A stretch of DNA of 64,000 nt from Trebouxia sp. TZW2008 (Eukaryota; Chlorophyta; Trebouxiophyceae; Trebouxiales; Trebouxiaceae): positions 1 to 64,000 of the forward strand of contig BDIU01000091.1 in NCBI GenBank assembly GCA_002118135.1. The letters run 5' to 3'. The notes under the pieces are model-generated. The model was not told where the DNA came from. It searched no databases and saw only the letters and a program-made list of their open reading frames with translations. Made by a program: the position numbers and the translations under genes. This document shows positions 36,304 through 49,600 of this stretch, piece after piece; positions within the stretch are counted from its first letter, which is position 1, and each line of letters begins with the position of its first letter.

Positions 36304-39300
36304 TCATGTCTTTCGCTTGAATCTGCCAAAGCCACCTGATCGGCCTTTGAGGCCCCCACTGCTGAAGGTGCTACTAGACATTCCGCTGCTTGTGCTGAGC
36401 TTCTTAGGCAAACGCAGCTCCTTTTTCAGAAACTTTGAAGCGTTCCGGTCAGCCCTGCATGTGCATTGATGCATCATTATCAGCATCTAAAGGGGCATGC
36501 CTGCTTCGTTTTGGAGCATCAATGCGTGCAGTCTGCAACTGCAGCAAGTCATTGCAGCAGCCTGGGATGCAACAATGAGGAACTGCTGAGCCAAAACAGT
36601 AGATCGAAGACATTGAACTTGCAGGCAATGGTGAACCTTGATCAGCATGTACCTGTGCGCCAGCACCCGCTGCAGAATATCTGGATCATACACGAGGTTG
36701 CTGTGTTGAGTAGGACTTCTGCCAGCTTTTTGCGCCTTCTTCTCTTCCTCCTTGGCCTGCATGCCAATACGATGTGATTTGTCGCAGAGCAGCTAGCATA
36801 CCATGGCATAACATTCATAGCAAGACATCTACCAAATGCATACGCTGCAAATCGGCAGAGCTGTTGCCTGTCGTGCTGTGTGTGATGCCAGATGGACAGA
36901 CTGCACAAGTGCAGCTTACTGAAATTTTGGATGGAAATGCAAATTTGCCCTTGCCTGAAGCTGAGGTCGACACACAATAGAACAGGAGCGACTGCAACAT
37001 AGAAGGGTTTCTGTGCAACGTGACATCAGCGCCAACAACAATAGGACACTGGCATCAACGACTTGCCACCATGATGTACTGCCCAGCTGGGACAGTGAAA
37101 CACCATGGAAAGAACACAAGTGCATCGTCCCCTGCAGGGTCGCTTGCAGCTTGGTAACGTTGACAGCAGGTTGTCAACAATAGCAAACCTTGCCAGCATG
37201 CAGATGCTCAGCAAAATGCAACTTGTTGCAAGAACATGACAAAGCTCGAGGCTTGCAGCAGGGCAATGCCAGCAGCAGATTGTGCCTCACATCTTTGAAG
37301 TTCTTGATGAGGATGCCAGTCTCCAGCTGCAGCACATTGAGCAGGTCCAGCACGGGTGCACACAGCTCGTCTATATCCTTGGCAGGTAGACCCTGCCCAT
37401 CTGCTTCAAACAGCACCTTCAGCTGCTCAAGGTCCTGCTCTATGTATTCTGTGTCATCTGGGATGTACAGCCTGCATGCAGCCAGCAGGGATTGATTTAG
37501 GGTCATCCTCATGTATATTTTGTGCCATTGGCCAGAGAAGGCCGACACTGTTTGCTAGTTGTCACGCTGCACCTTACAGCACAAGCTGCTGAAGAGGGCA
37601 TATCAGTGCAGGCATGATACAGATGCGTAAAAGTAGTGAATTGGGCAAGACATTGAGCAGGATCAGCATCTTCTGCTGCACAAGTTAGCCCCACAGATAC
37701 GCCTTGCCAAAACAAGCGCGCATGGACAGGGTGAAGGTGGGATTTGCATCAACCAGGAAAAAAGTCATTCAGCTTTGCAGCAAGCAGCAACAATTACGGA
37801 CCTGTAAGGCCCTCCATCCAGCAGGATGCGCTGCATGGCCATAGTGGTGGCCTGCAGCAGTGACCGAGCCAGGTAGGGGTGCAGTGAATCGTTAGCCGCA
37901 GCACACATGTCGCCAAGGGCTGCATCCAGCTGCACAAGCACTGGGTGCATACGCGCACTCTCCACGTGATGCTGATACATCTCCTCTAGCACTGGCCGCC
38001 TCAGGTCAAAAAACACAGTCTGCAGCATACAGTGGTACACTTGAGTAACTTGCAGGCAAACTTTACTGTGTGTCAAGCTTTGTCTGCCTTTGTACAGCTG
38101 GGGTGAGATGCATCTGAACCAGCACTGGGTGCATACGCGCCCTCTCCACGTGATGCTGATACATCTCATATAGCACTGGCTGCCTAAAGTCAAACAAGAC
38201 AGTCTGCATCACCCATGGGAATGAGACCCATCAATTTCATGCATGATTAGAACTTATGCCCAGTAAACAAGACAGCGCCTTGATGCACCAAGTTCAACTG
38301 CACTGACTGCCTTGATGGCCATGCCAATAACACAATCACAAGGTGTCAAAACGATGAGGCACAGCCACTGTTATTGTCGGGACCAGCATGGAAGCTTAAA
38401 TTTGTGCCTATCAATGCGAACCAGTAGTGAGCGCCTGTCATAGTTCTGCACTGCTTTCCTTCACTGATGGTCCATGCCACTGGCACACTAGCAACATGTT
38501 GCCATGACGGTGCACAGCCACTGCAGCCTTTGAACTGCGGTCAAGAGAGTCATTAGAAGTCATGAGTCAGAGAGTCATGAGGGCTTGCCTTCATGCCAAT
38601 GAAGTTGCACATGAAGTCGATGGCTTGGCGGGCAGCCTGATGGGCCGCCTCAAAGCACTCGCTCAGCCAGTCCAGGGAGCGCTGCCGCAAATCAGCATGC
38701 ACACCCTCTGTGTCTTCCTCCCACCTGAACGTGCATTCAGCCTTCACTGACACCCAGGCATATCACAAAATGGCTCAATGGTACAATGAATTAGCAGCAT
38801 AGACAAATGTCCAGGTGCTATGCAGGTCGCAACATGACTTGCCTAAACAATGCATAGACAATCCCACAGACAGATGTCCATGTACAGCTTTGTAATGCAT
38901 CATTTGTTCCCTACTGCTGTAACCTCATAGCATGCTGTCAGTGCTCATGAGGGTCAATGAAAGGTACTGGCCTTGTTTGCTGCATAGTCTACTTCTCACA
39001 ACAAGTGATATTGGCTACTGACCTGTCCTGGACAATCTTCTCCATAGCAGGCAGGTTCTCCTCAATATACAGCAGGCTGTTCACGCGAGTGACCAGAGTC
39101 TCACTGGTCAGCTGGGCGATGCGGCCGTCCTCAGGCGTGCGCAGCTGCTGCTCATCACTTGCTGCACTCTCCCTTCTGCATCACATAAGCACACCTTGCT
39201 TGACATATTTACATACAGACAGACAGACAGACAGACAGATGAGAAGGCTTGGATTGCAATAGGCAGACTAGAGATGCATTACAAGCGCAAAAACAGCAAT

Positions 39301-42300
39301 GTGGTTGTTGTGTGGGGTTGTCCTTTGCTGGAGGGTTGCCAGCCTGCATGTGACAAATGCATTTGTGCAGAAGCTCCTGCCTGGCAGCATGTCAAGCAGA
39401 AGAGTATGACAAACAGAAGCTTTGTGCCATAGCAATATTGCACTGTCGAAAGGGCCTTACTTGGCAGACTTGGGGGAGTTGCGGCCAGTGACAGCTGCCT
39501 CCTCAGCCTTGACAGCTAGCTCCCTTTTGTAGCGGGTCATGCCGGGAGTAGGAGGCACCAGTGCATCCATCGACCCCACTGTGCTGGTCACAAACTTGAC
39601 ATACCTGCAAGCATACAATGTGGCTCAGCTGGCAAGAAGAAGAGGGGTTACAACTGATTTACATGCAGAAAGTGGTCATACCCCATACACAAGTCCTGGG
39701 AGCATGGATCACCCAGATGCAGTTTGTCAAGAGAATTGCACAATGCATTCACGCCAATGCATTGGACATGGACTGCAAGCATTCAGAGACAATCAGTGAA
39801 CTGCAAAGTGTAGAGATGCGCTGATACACGCTGATTCATGTGTTGGCAGGAAGGCGTGTATGGTGTCACAGTTTGCACCAAGGCTACTTGCATTGAATTG
39901 CAGTGAAGAATTGCAGAGGCCGGCTGGTGGCCAAGATGGTACACAGCTCTCACTCAAGCAGACGGGGCTGCTTGATAGCACAGCAGGCTGAAAGTGACTT
40001 TTCAAGCTGAGAAGTAAAGTGAACAAACTCAGCTGTAACTTGTGCTTTTCGTGACATTGAAAATTGCCTTGAGCAACATGGAAGCTGAGAGTCAGAGTGA
40101 CATACTTGCGCAGGACTTCATCCAGGCCTTCTGTGAGGGCCCTGACTAGGGCCACTGGCAGGGCCAGCCTCATGTTGAACAGCCCTTCTATTGTTTCACT
40201 TGCAATCTTGACAACATCCACAGCAGACCTGCAGCAACAAGCCTTGAGGCCTCCACCATAAGGGTGTGGAGTGACAAAGGCAAGCAAGCTCAGGTGACAA
40301 CACAGAACTTGTATGGTTTAACTTGCAATCTTAAGAATATCCAAAGCAGACCTGCAGAATAGGCCTTCTGTTGTTTCACTTGCATTCTTGACAATGTCCT
40401 CAGCAGATGTGCAGCGACAGGGACAGATGTGCATGACACATGGCACTCAAGGTTTCTACAGCAGACCTGTGACTTGTGCAAGGCAAGACAGGGTTGCAGT
40501 TTCTGTGCATTAGTCAAGCTCTCAGCAGTCACAGATGACAGCAGTGCATATGACAGGCCTGCTTAGCGAGCACGTCTGCCTGAACAGTGGAACATGAATT
40601 TGACCTGGCGCAGCCTCGCTGATGGGTGACAGGTTTCCAGTCCTCAGTGCCTTGTATGCGGCCGGACCAGTCGTTCAACATGATCAGCTGGTTGGATACC
40701 CAAGCAAAGAGCAAGGGGGACAAGCGGTTGAGGATGCCCCATGGGCTGACATCTGTCTCCCTGTCTTCCATCTCATCCATGAGCTGCCCTTCCAAATGGT
40801 CTGCCTGCCTCACTGCCTCCAAGTTGTCATCAGTCAGGTTCTCAACTGCACAGCATCCAAGCACCATCAGCCAATCAATTCCTGCCACGCATTCGTTGCA
40901 AGTTACCCCTGAAAATGCTTGATGCTGACACCTTCACAATCTAGGAATGTGGGCATCAAAGCATGTTGTATACTCAATATCCAAAACCACGCTGAAGAAT
41001 GAATGAATGAATGAAAAAGTGATTGCACTGTTGGGTGCGGTACCATCCCTACGGCATTGTGAGCAATGAATCTGAGTCTGAAGTTGAAAGATGTACAGGT
41101 ATCAGCAGAAGGGCTCACGACATTGCAGACACAATGAAATCTGTACCCCAGAAGACCAATGCAGGTAGAGCTGTCAAAATGCAGCAAGTTGTCACCTGTT
41201 GCAAGCCACGGCAGCAGCTGTGACCCAAACAGCTCATGCAGCGCCTTGGCTGCGACGTCAGCAGCGATGGGCAGGTAGGGGGCAATGACAGGTGAGAAGG
41301 TGGTGACTTCAATGCCCAGCAGGTTCACAATGGCTTTGGCCAGGATGCAGATCCTCTGGGCGTCGCTGTCTGCGTCCTTGGCTGTCTGCTCAATGTGCCA
41401 CTGGAAGGCTGACTCCAGAGAGTCTCTGATGCAGACTGCCAACAGAGTGGATACCTCTGCTGAGGGTCCACCCACTTGGCCGGCTGACGCCATCACTTCC
41501 AACAAGCCCTGCAGACAATGCATTGCAATGTGGTTGAATGGGAGCAACTGCAAGGCAAGAAAGGAGGTCTCTGATGCAAAACTGCTAGCAGTGTGGACAC
41601 ATCTGCTGATGGCCCACCCACTTGCAGCTGACGCCATCACTTTCAACAGGCCCTGCATTGCAACATGTCGAGTTGACAATGAGTCCGAAGGGTGGGGTCA
41701 AGGGAAAGGTGGCCTGATTTGTTGTTTGCAGACTGCCAGCAGTGTGAACACTTCAGCTGTTGGCCAGTGCATCTGCCCAGCTGACGCCATCACCTCCAGA
41801 AGGCCCTGCAGTGCAGCAGAGAATGCATTGCAATGTGCCTTTGGAAGATCAACTCCAGGGAGTCCAGATGCAGACTGCCAGCAGTGCAGACACCTCTGCT
41901 GAGGGCCCACCTACTTGCCCAGCTGATGCCATCACGTCAAACAAGCCCTGCAATAAAAAGCTGTAAAAGAATGCTTTGCATGTTGTTTGAACCCGAAGGG
42001 CTTAGTCTCGAGTGCACACTGCCAGCACCATGAGCACATCTGCTGAGGGGCTGCCTACCTGCCCAGCTGATACCATCACTTCCAGCAAGCCCTGCAGAAC
42101 AGCAGAACAGCAGAAAGTTGTGCAGACTCACCAAAAGTGTTGCTGCTGGAAATTGGCAGCATCTTTGGCATGTTTGGTAAGCGAGGCACCCACTGATGCA
42201 ATCTCCCTATGCAAGCCCTGCTGGGTGACGGGTACAGATTTGTGGCAAAGCAATAACCTAAAGGGTTGTGGAAGGTGCAGTCAGGCACTGTCTGCAATTT

Positions 42301-45300
42301 GCAGATACAGCATGCAGGCTGACAGACCAAGCTTGCAGGCAAAAGGGAGATGAGACTGACAAAGCTGAGCCAATATGAAGGCAGGTCTCAAGCCACAGCA
42401 GGGCCTGTACAAACTCACCTGCATGAGCTGGGTGTCATGGAAGTTTTTGTGGTAGTCGCTCATGCGCTTGGCAATCCAATCAACAATGGCTGCTGAGACT
42501 TCATCACTGAACTCATCATCAGCCTTCTTGTCTAGAGCCTCTCCGTTGACCAAGGCACCACTGGCTGTGGGTGACAGCAGCGAACTGTGGATGAGCTCCT
42601 TTGTGGTATCCAGCAAGACCACATCCCCTGCAGCACGTGCCCAAGGGGTTGACACCGTTCATTAATCAAATGCTTAGTCACCAACATCCTTCCTCGATGC
42701 CAGGGCACCACTGGCTGTGGGTGATAGCAGCGCACTGTGTACGAGCTGCTTTGTGGTTTTCAGCAAAAGCACATCGCCTGCAGCACATGCCTGAGAATCA
42801 ACATCATCCAGTCATTGCTATCTTTTTGGTGATTTTCCTGCAGAGTCACCCTGCTCAGCAAGGCGCTGCTGGCTGTGGATGATAGTAGCGAACTGTGTTG
42901 CACCTTCTTTGTGGCATCAAGCAAGTCCACGTCGTTGAGCACATCCACGTCCTTGCACCAAAAGTGATGTCTTGCAATGACATAACTGACCTATACAGCA
43001 AAGCCGGAGCTAGCAAAATCACCTTTGTTGCACTGTTTCATGGCAAAGCTACACTTTTGTGGCACACAAGACGCTCCAACTTCACAGCAGGAACAGCAGC
43101 AGCAATGATGTTTCTTGGCATGCTTTTGTTCTACATCATCATACACCATTACCACTAAGCAATTTGAGCTTGTCAAGAAGACTTACCAGTGACAGCAAAC
43201 TGCCTGAAGTGTATCCAGGCATAGATTGTGTTGTGGATATGCTGTGAGATGCCCAGCAATGGCCACACACGTGTCTGAAGGAGCTGCAGCAGAGCGTCTT
43301 TGCTTTCCACGTACGACGCCTCATCCAGAGTATCAAAAAGCCCCCGCAGCATCAGATCACACAGCCGTATGCGCACAGCCCAAGGATATGCCCAGCCAGT
43401 CCTGCCACAACACACTTCAAGTGACAGAGAGTGCTAGGCAGCAACATCATTTTCGGCTGCAAGTCATTCAAGACTGTACTGCTCATCGTACATACAAAGT
43501 CCTGTATGCAAGGGAGGCCAGGGGAAGGCCAGGCAAGGGAGGCCAGCCAGCCTACGCCCAAGTGTTGAGCAAATGTCTCCTGTCACTCTGCTAAATTGCA
43601 CATTGTACAGCCACTTCAAGACTGCAAAACTAGGTGTCTCACAGTAGACATGGAAAATCAGGTATGCTTGTCCTGTACATGCAGCCAAGACCAAGCTCAG
43701 GCATCAAAGCTTGGGATAAGTGCAGAGCAAGTCAACAATGCCACATGTCAGCAGGACGATCTTGTATAGTCCCTTGTTGAACGTGCAGATGGTGTTATTA
43801 GCTTAGAGGGCAATGTGTGTCTTTGTGTGTACCTGGATTGAGTGGCGATGACTTGAGCTGAGTTAAAGACAGCTGTGGCTGCCTCAGTGTACTCCTGCTC
43901 ATCATACTCATCTGGATCACGAACATTCAGACGCCTCAAGCCACCCCGCAATCGGGCTAAGCTGCGCTTGAAGGTAGCTGTGCCTTCAAAGGTGTACCTG
44001 ACATGACAAAAGCATTGTCACTGGGTGTCTGCAATGCTTGAGTTCAGGCAATATGTGCAGCAGTTTTGAGGAAGTCATGCTTACAAACCACAAGCAGCAT
44101 GACAGCACGTGCAAATCAGCATTTTGAGAAGCAAGCATGCAAGTGAGCAGGTACACATTCTGATCAGAAGCAGCTGAAGGCAAAGCAGCATGGACAGTGC
44201 AATCCTCAACACAGCACTTGACCACACATCTGCAACTAAAATGCCAAAGCTCAGCTAGCAGTCATACTTGTCATCTTCAGAGGCAGGCACCTGTGCTGCC
44301 CTCTGCAGAATCTGTAGCAGGATGTTAGCTGTTGTGTCTCGCCACCGCACAAAATGCTTGAAGTTCTCAAAGTCTTGTGGCCGCACAAACTGCAACAGCT
44401 TCACCTGCATGATGCATGACTTTTGAGGTTCATGCTGCCGTACAAAAGTTTGTGCCCCAGTCAGCCAACAAAAGGACAATTGATGTAAGCGTACCACATG
44501 ACAGCCCTGGGCTTGAATCGCTTGACACACTAGCAAGCTGCCCAGCAACATTTTCGTCCCAAACACGTGTGTACTGATGCAATCATGCAACGGTCCACTT
44601 GCGTCCAGTCTCAAATCAAACCAGACTGTATGTTGCAATGCAGAGCCTGACATCACTGCAGAAGCTTTGAAGCATTGCCCAGACCTGAGTTTCCAGAGTG
44701 CCTAGGCTGCTTCTAGGGGTCAAGCTGCTGCCTGTTGCCTGGTCTCGTCTGAGAGCAGTTGCAAGGATGCGCTGCACCTCGAGAGCCCTGCCTTCACTCA
44801 TCTGCACAGCATAAGCTAGCAAATGGAGACCAGCTCCAGTAAGGAGCAATGCAAACACTAGTCCCAGGCATTTGTACAGTAAGGTATCCTCACATGGACT
44901 GCGCTGTCTATCAATCCAATCTGGCATTGCATGTCCTGACTCAGATGTGCCAATGCAATGAGTCCCCATTGCATTGGTGCCAGAAAGACAATGTCCCTAT
45001 GCACAATACCCTGATACTGCGAGACTACGGCAATGCATGTCGACTGTGCCTGCCTTGGCTTGCAGGCTGCACAGAAGGCATGTGATTCAGCATTGATGCC
45101 TGAGCTGTCATGATCTGGCTGCAGCTTACCTCAAGCTGCGCTCGCATGACCTGTACATGCTCTGCATTGCTGCGCTTGCCGCAAGCTCCAAAGAATATGG
45201 TGTATGCCAGCTCCTTGAGTTGATGCTCCTCCATACCTGCATGGTGAGCAAAATTAGCACAAAAACAGCGTACCTAAATGAGACACTCATGACGTGCTAC

Positions 45301-46056
45301 TGCGACACAGATAGACAGGCAGTACAGCTTTGTAACATACAATGGAGATTTGCTGCGTTTCTACTTTCTGAGGGCTGCTTGGACAAATCAAACCAGTCAG
45401 AAATATAGTGTATGTGGCTGTATTGGTTTGAGCAGCTGCTACAATTTAACGTCATACCAGTATGCAATTGGGGCAGATCCAGCTTTGGCTCATGCTCATT
45501 GACAGGACCAGTTTCCTCTGCAGCTTCTCCTTCCACAAATGGGTTGTCAGCCTTGCCAGGCCTTCTCGCCATCAACTCGTCAACTGAGACAGGTGTAGGC
45601 ACCTCATTGTCATCAAAAGGGTTGTATGCTTTTGCCTGGGCTTTGGCTTTTGGTGTCTTTGACTTTGTGCTCTTGTTTGAGCATACTTGCAACACATTGA
45701 TCTCACTGCCGGATCCTGCAGCGCAAACTCTCCCAGTTGTTGAGCAGGCTGATTGACTGCGTAGCTGCCACACATGCAAAGCAGAGCTGCACCTTTTCTC
45801 AACAGTGGTATCAGCTTCGGAACATCCACGCTATCCAGCAACCAGTCCTCCAGGCCATTGCACCCAACAGGCACTATGATCTTGCCCCCCTTGTTTTCAT
45901 AGTCCTAGCAGTAACTGACTTCGTCGATACTTGTGCTCAAATGCTGGTACACCACTCAATGGACGCAGTGTCCTCAGTACTTGAGCAGCAAAGGCAAACC
46001 TGCATGACATATTTCAGGAGGTCCCTGACAGCTTCTGCCGATTCGCTGGCGTTCAT
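36304..46056 (-). CDS. MUN-domain protein (UNC13-like, PATROL1 type)
   Basis: Plant-type DUF810/MUN protein, related to PATROL1, which tethers exocytic vesicles and delivers plasma-membrane H+-ATPase in Arabidopsis. Start at 46056 is fixed by an in-frame stop upstream; exon 1 (46000-46056) encodes MNASESAEAVRDLLKYVMQ. Exon 2 begins at 45904 (DYENKGGKIIVPVGCNGLEDW). Family landmarks follow in order: HQLKELAYTIFFGACG, KLLQFVRPQDFENFKHFVRW, LARLRGGLRRLNVRD, FDTLDEASYVESKD...VWPLLGISQHIHN, DWIAKRMSDYHKNFHD, LFAWVSNQLIMLNDW, LFNMRLALPVALVRALTEGL, LQATTMAMQRILLDGGPYR, IEQDLEQLKVLFEADGQGLP and the family C-terminus (LQRVLAHRADRNASKFLKKE), stop 36304. At 9.75 kb it is the longest gene here, mostly intron; several introns are swollen by exon-edge repeats. 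Confidence 0.92.
38118..38203 (-). repeat. Partial exon copy in a MUN-gene intron
   Basis: About 85 bases matching the 5' edge of the exon that starts at 38019, including a CAG acceptor. The real exon reads TVFFDLRRPVLEEMYQHHVE and the copy TVLFDFRQPVLYEMYQHHVE. The copy diverges shortly after HPVLVQ and has no matching donor, so it is probably not an alternative exon. It lies upstream of the real exon in transcription order. Confidence 0.85.
39216..39241. repeat. (CAGA)n microsatellite
   Basis: Six to seven CAGA units in an intron of the MUN gene. Confidence 0.9.
40317..40412 (-). repeat. Two partial exon-edge copies in a MUN-gene intron
   Basis: The real exon starts at 40228 (SAVDVVKIASETIEGLFN). 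Copies at about 40317-40355 and 40366-40412 repeat its first 35-45 bases with the CTGCAG acceptor. Both lie upstream in the preceding intron. A remnant near 40455 may be a third. Confidence 0.75.
41585..42090 (-). repeat. Array of four partial exon-edge copies in a MUN-gene intron
   Basis: The real exon begins at 41508 (GLLEVMASAGQVGGPSAEV). Four truncated copies, each with a GCAG acceptor and the first 65-80 exon bases (LLEVMASAG..HWPTAEVFTLL and similar), lie at about 41585-41652, 41732-41805, 41868-41947 and 42019-42090. All are upstream in the same intron, with a period of roughly 140-150 bases. Spacers between copies are partly shared. The copies never continue into the second half of the exon. 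Confidence 0.9.
42692..42948 (-). repeat. Two partial exon-edge copies in a MUN-gene intron
   Basis: The real exon starts at 42627 (GDVVLLDTTKELIHSSLLSP). Copies at about 42692-42780 and 42845-42948 repeat the acceptor and about 85-100 exon bases (VLNDVDLLDATKKVQHSSLL in the farther one). Both are upstream of the real exon. Confidence 0.88.
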
Positions 46057-46615
46057 GACACTCTCAAGCACCACTAGCTACAACCACTGGTGGCATTGAC
46101 GATTGCCAGAGACTCCAGATTTTGCAAATCGTAGGAACCAAACGTATGACAACTTGTTTTCCCACAAGTTCAGGCCTGGCACGGTGCAACTCGTGCAAGT
46201 CGACTGATCTGGGAACGGTGTCGACAGAGAATGGTGTGCTGTGACGCGCAAGGCTTCTGCTTCGATGCAGACAGAGAGGCAGACAATGTGGTCGCAGCAA
46301 TGTACCCGTGGGACGCGATGTCGATGCGCACAGACGATCTCAATGACTACATGCAGGTGCCAGTTACCAACTGAGTTGCATCAGCCAGTTGATTGTCTGT
46401 GCGTGCGAGTGTGCACTTTTGCTGACTGGGTAGCTGCCGCCGCTGGCCGCCATACGGAAAACTAAATCTGTCAGTGAATCGAGCTAGGCGACAGTAGAGC
46501 TATTGCTGTGACTGAGCTACCCTTGCAAGCCTTTTGCCAATTCATCAATAGAGCAGTAGGTTTTGTGATACAAGCATGTGGCAGTGAAACAGCAAGAGCA
46601 GGAGGCGTCTCGGGA
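46057..46615. promoter_or_regulatory. Divergent promoter region, MUN gene / RGG gene
   Basis: About 560 bases between divergent start codons, comparatively GC-rich. Short plus and minus open frames inside are not supported. No TATA box recognised. Confidence 0.5.
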
Positions 46616-49600
46616 ATGGGAGACGTTGCAACACAAAACCTTTTTGCTCTGCTTGGAGACGAGGGCGAGGACCCTCTTGCCAACATCTCCCAGCCTAAGC
46701 AAGAGGCAAAAGAAAAGAAGCAGCCAGCTCGTGCAGCCCCAGCAGAAGGCCGTCCAGGTCAAGCAATGCAGCTGCCTCGATCGCGCTTCACCAGGATGTC
46801 AGCCTGCTTATCAAGTGTGCTGACCAGGTGCTGGAGTGGCGGCGAGATTGGGAGGTGTAAGTTCCGGAGAACAAGCGTCTCGGGGTGGTGGTGAAACTCG
46901 TGGCAGAGGGCGCGGTCCTCCTCGAGGTCGTGGAGGCTACGACAGGCCGCGTCGCGACGACACAGACACCGGCTACGAAGTCAATGCATCAGCAGGTGGC
47001 AGGGGTGATGGTCCTCGCGGAGGTAGGGGAGGAGGAGGTTACAGGGGTCGCGGTGGACGTGGAGACTCCGGTCCCTATGGTCGTCAGAGGCGCGAGTATG
47101 AGCGACACGACGCCAGCGGTCGAGGGTGAGAAATATAGCAAGCAGCAGTTGTGATGTCCCAAAACAAGGGCAGGTCTTGCTTGCACATCATCACTTTGCT
47201 GACACGTCTCTTTGTTTGCAGGTCTGAGACAGAGAAGAAGGGTGGAGCTGGGCGTGGCAACTGGGGAACAGACGAGCAAGATGTGAAGGAGTAAGTACTG
47301 CTGTTCCATGAAAGCCTTCGCTGCTGCAACTCCGGACTGTATTGTTATAGCTTCTTGCATAAAGTGCAAAGCACCGTTGCAGCTTTGAGAAACATTCAAT
47401 GCTGGCAGCTGTTGCAAGTACAGACATCACCATCAGCCTGAGTTGTATGTACAGGGGTGTCGAAAAGGCTCTTGATGAGGCTCTCACCCCAGCCCCTGAG
47501 GCTGAAGTTTCTGAGGAGGCTGTACCAGCCGCTGCTGATGAGACAAATGGCCCAACACCTGAGCAGATCGCAGAAGCTGAAGCCAAGGTGCTGCTCAAGA
47601 GAAGCTGATGTTTGTCAAACAGACGGCTTGCTACAGTCACCCTCAGCGCTTGTTCGTCTTGTTCAATGTGGTGCAGCATTTGCTTGCAGAGCTGTGTTGA
47701 CTTGAGAAGCTGTACTTGGGTGAGGGTTTGCCAGGCTCACCAAAAACCCCATGCTGAACTGCATGCTCTGCAATGTCTTTACTGGCTGATAGAGCAGTGT
47801 GAGCAGTATAATCTGGACTCATATGACTTGAGCATGTCTTTCATGTTAGCAGACATCACTTATTGGGCTGGGTTTGGTTGCAGGAGATGACTCTGGATGA
47901 GTATGAAGCTATGCTGGCAGAGAAGAACCCCAAGCCAAACAAGGAAGCCAACAAGCCCAAGGTCAGCTGCCTGCCTGATCTAGCTCATAGATTCGTCACC
48001 AACTGTTGCAAGGGCACATACTTGACAATCATCCATCACTCTGGCTGCCACTGCTGTTGGCAACCAGAGCTGCTCTCTAACTACATGCTCAGCATACACA
48101 GATCTTTCTTGCCAAAGTCAACCCACTCAGTTGTGTACTTCAGTCATGACTGGCAATGCTATGTGTTCTGCCATGCTGCACATCAGGTAGCAGACTTGCG
48201 CTTGTTGTTCTGTAGGTTACAAAATGTGCAACAGTCATGCCTTCATGCTCAACAAAACGGTTTAGGATAGCACAGGACCAAACTGGTGGGAGACAGTTGC
48301 TTGCTCCAGTACGTACATCTGGGCCTGTTGAGCCTGTCTAGCCTACATGTAGATGGAATGAACGAAGTCTGCCACAATCTGCAGGCATGGCAAGGTAGCT
48401 GACTTGTGCCTGTTGACTGCAGGTTGACTTGAAGCAGTTTGAGGGCATGGCAGTGCAGCATGCCAGGAAAAACAAGGAGGATGAGGAGTCTGATCTGGAC
48501 CTCAAGAACAGGCGGGCCCAGAAGACCCTGAAGGACAAGCCACTCAAGGAGGTCAGCCCAAATTCTGCTGTCTTTGCCCACAGCTTCCAGATTGTAGTCT
48601 TGCATCTGCCTAACTGTTGCTGTGATACCAACTCATCAAGTGTGCTTCAGCACAGCAAGCCTTCCATACGCCATTGCTGCTCAATCCCATGACCACTTTT
48701 GCATCGATCAAGAAAAGCACACATGTTTGACTTTTGCAGCTTCTATGGCAATCTGCCCTCTGTCTGGGGCCTGTCAGCTTGCTGCAATTGCTCTTTTGTT
48801 CAAGTCGCAGCAGGAACTTGCAATCCAGTCCCCACAGGCGCTTTACATAGCTGCTATAGGCAATCTGCCTGCACTTTTTATGCTGCATCAATCATGAATA
48901 AACGTCATACTTGTCGGCACAAGTGCTGCCTGTATGATATCAAAACTTCGGCACCCTCAGCGGCTCAGCGGTTCATGATGTTCTGTATTAGTTGACAATA
49001 TCCAGACAAGCCAGAGATATTCCAGGACATCTGCTGCCTGTTTGTTGTGACTTTGGACTTGAGCTAATTGCGTCGAGCAGTCCACTGTCTAACGTCCTGC
49101 AGCCATGCCATCCTGCATAGTCCCCTGCCAGTGAAAGCACATGCAGGCTTCAAATTCGTAATCTGACCGTCAAACACTATGCAGAAAGTGGCAAACCAAG
49201 TTTCTATTTGCTGTCTGCTGATCAGGATACCATGCGTAGGTGGGATGGTTGATCTGGACATTAATTGCTGTGCGTCAAGTGTCAGCTGAGTCTGGCATGC
49301 ATAGCTGGAGTTGTCAATTCAAACATTGATTGATTGTGCAGAAAGTGACAGTTGAGTCTGGCTTCCGCATTGGTGATGATGGTGGTGGATACGGCGGTGG
49401 TCGACGGGGTGGTCGTGGTGGCCGCGGTGGTGGACGTAGCTATGGAGATGAAGGTCAGTATGCCTTACAGCTTGCATGGACATCACACCCTGCATAGGCA
49501 TTGTACACTGCATGATCCTTACGCGCTGCACGGGCACAGGACTGCTTGAGCATTACATACTGCATGGGCATGTATTCTCCGCGGGACATGCAGCATTAGC

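Noticed and set aside
41585..42948. Intronic exon copies as mutually exclusive exons
   Set aside because: Each copy stops inside the exon and lacks a donor at the homologous place, so none could replace the real exon.
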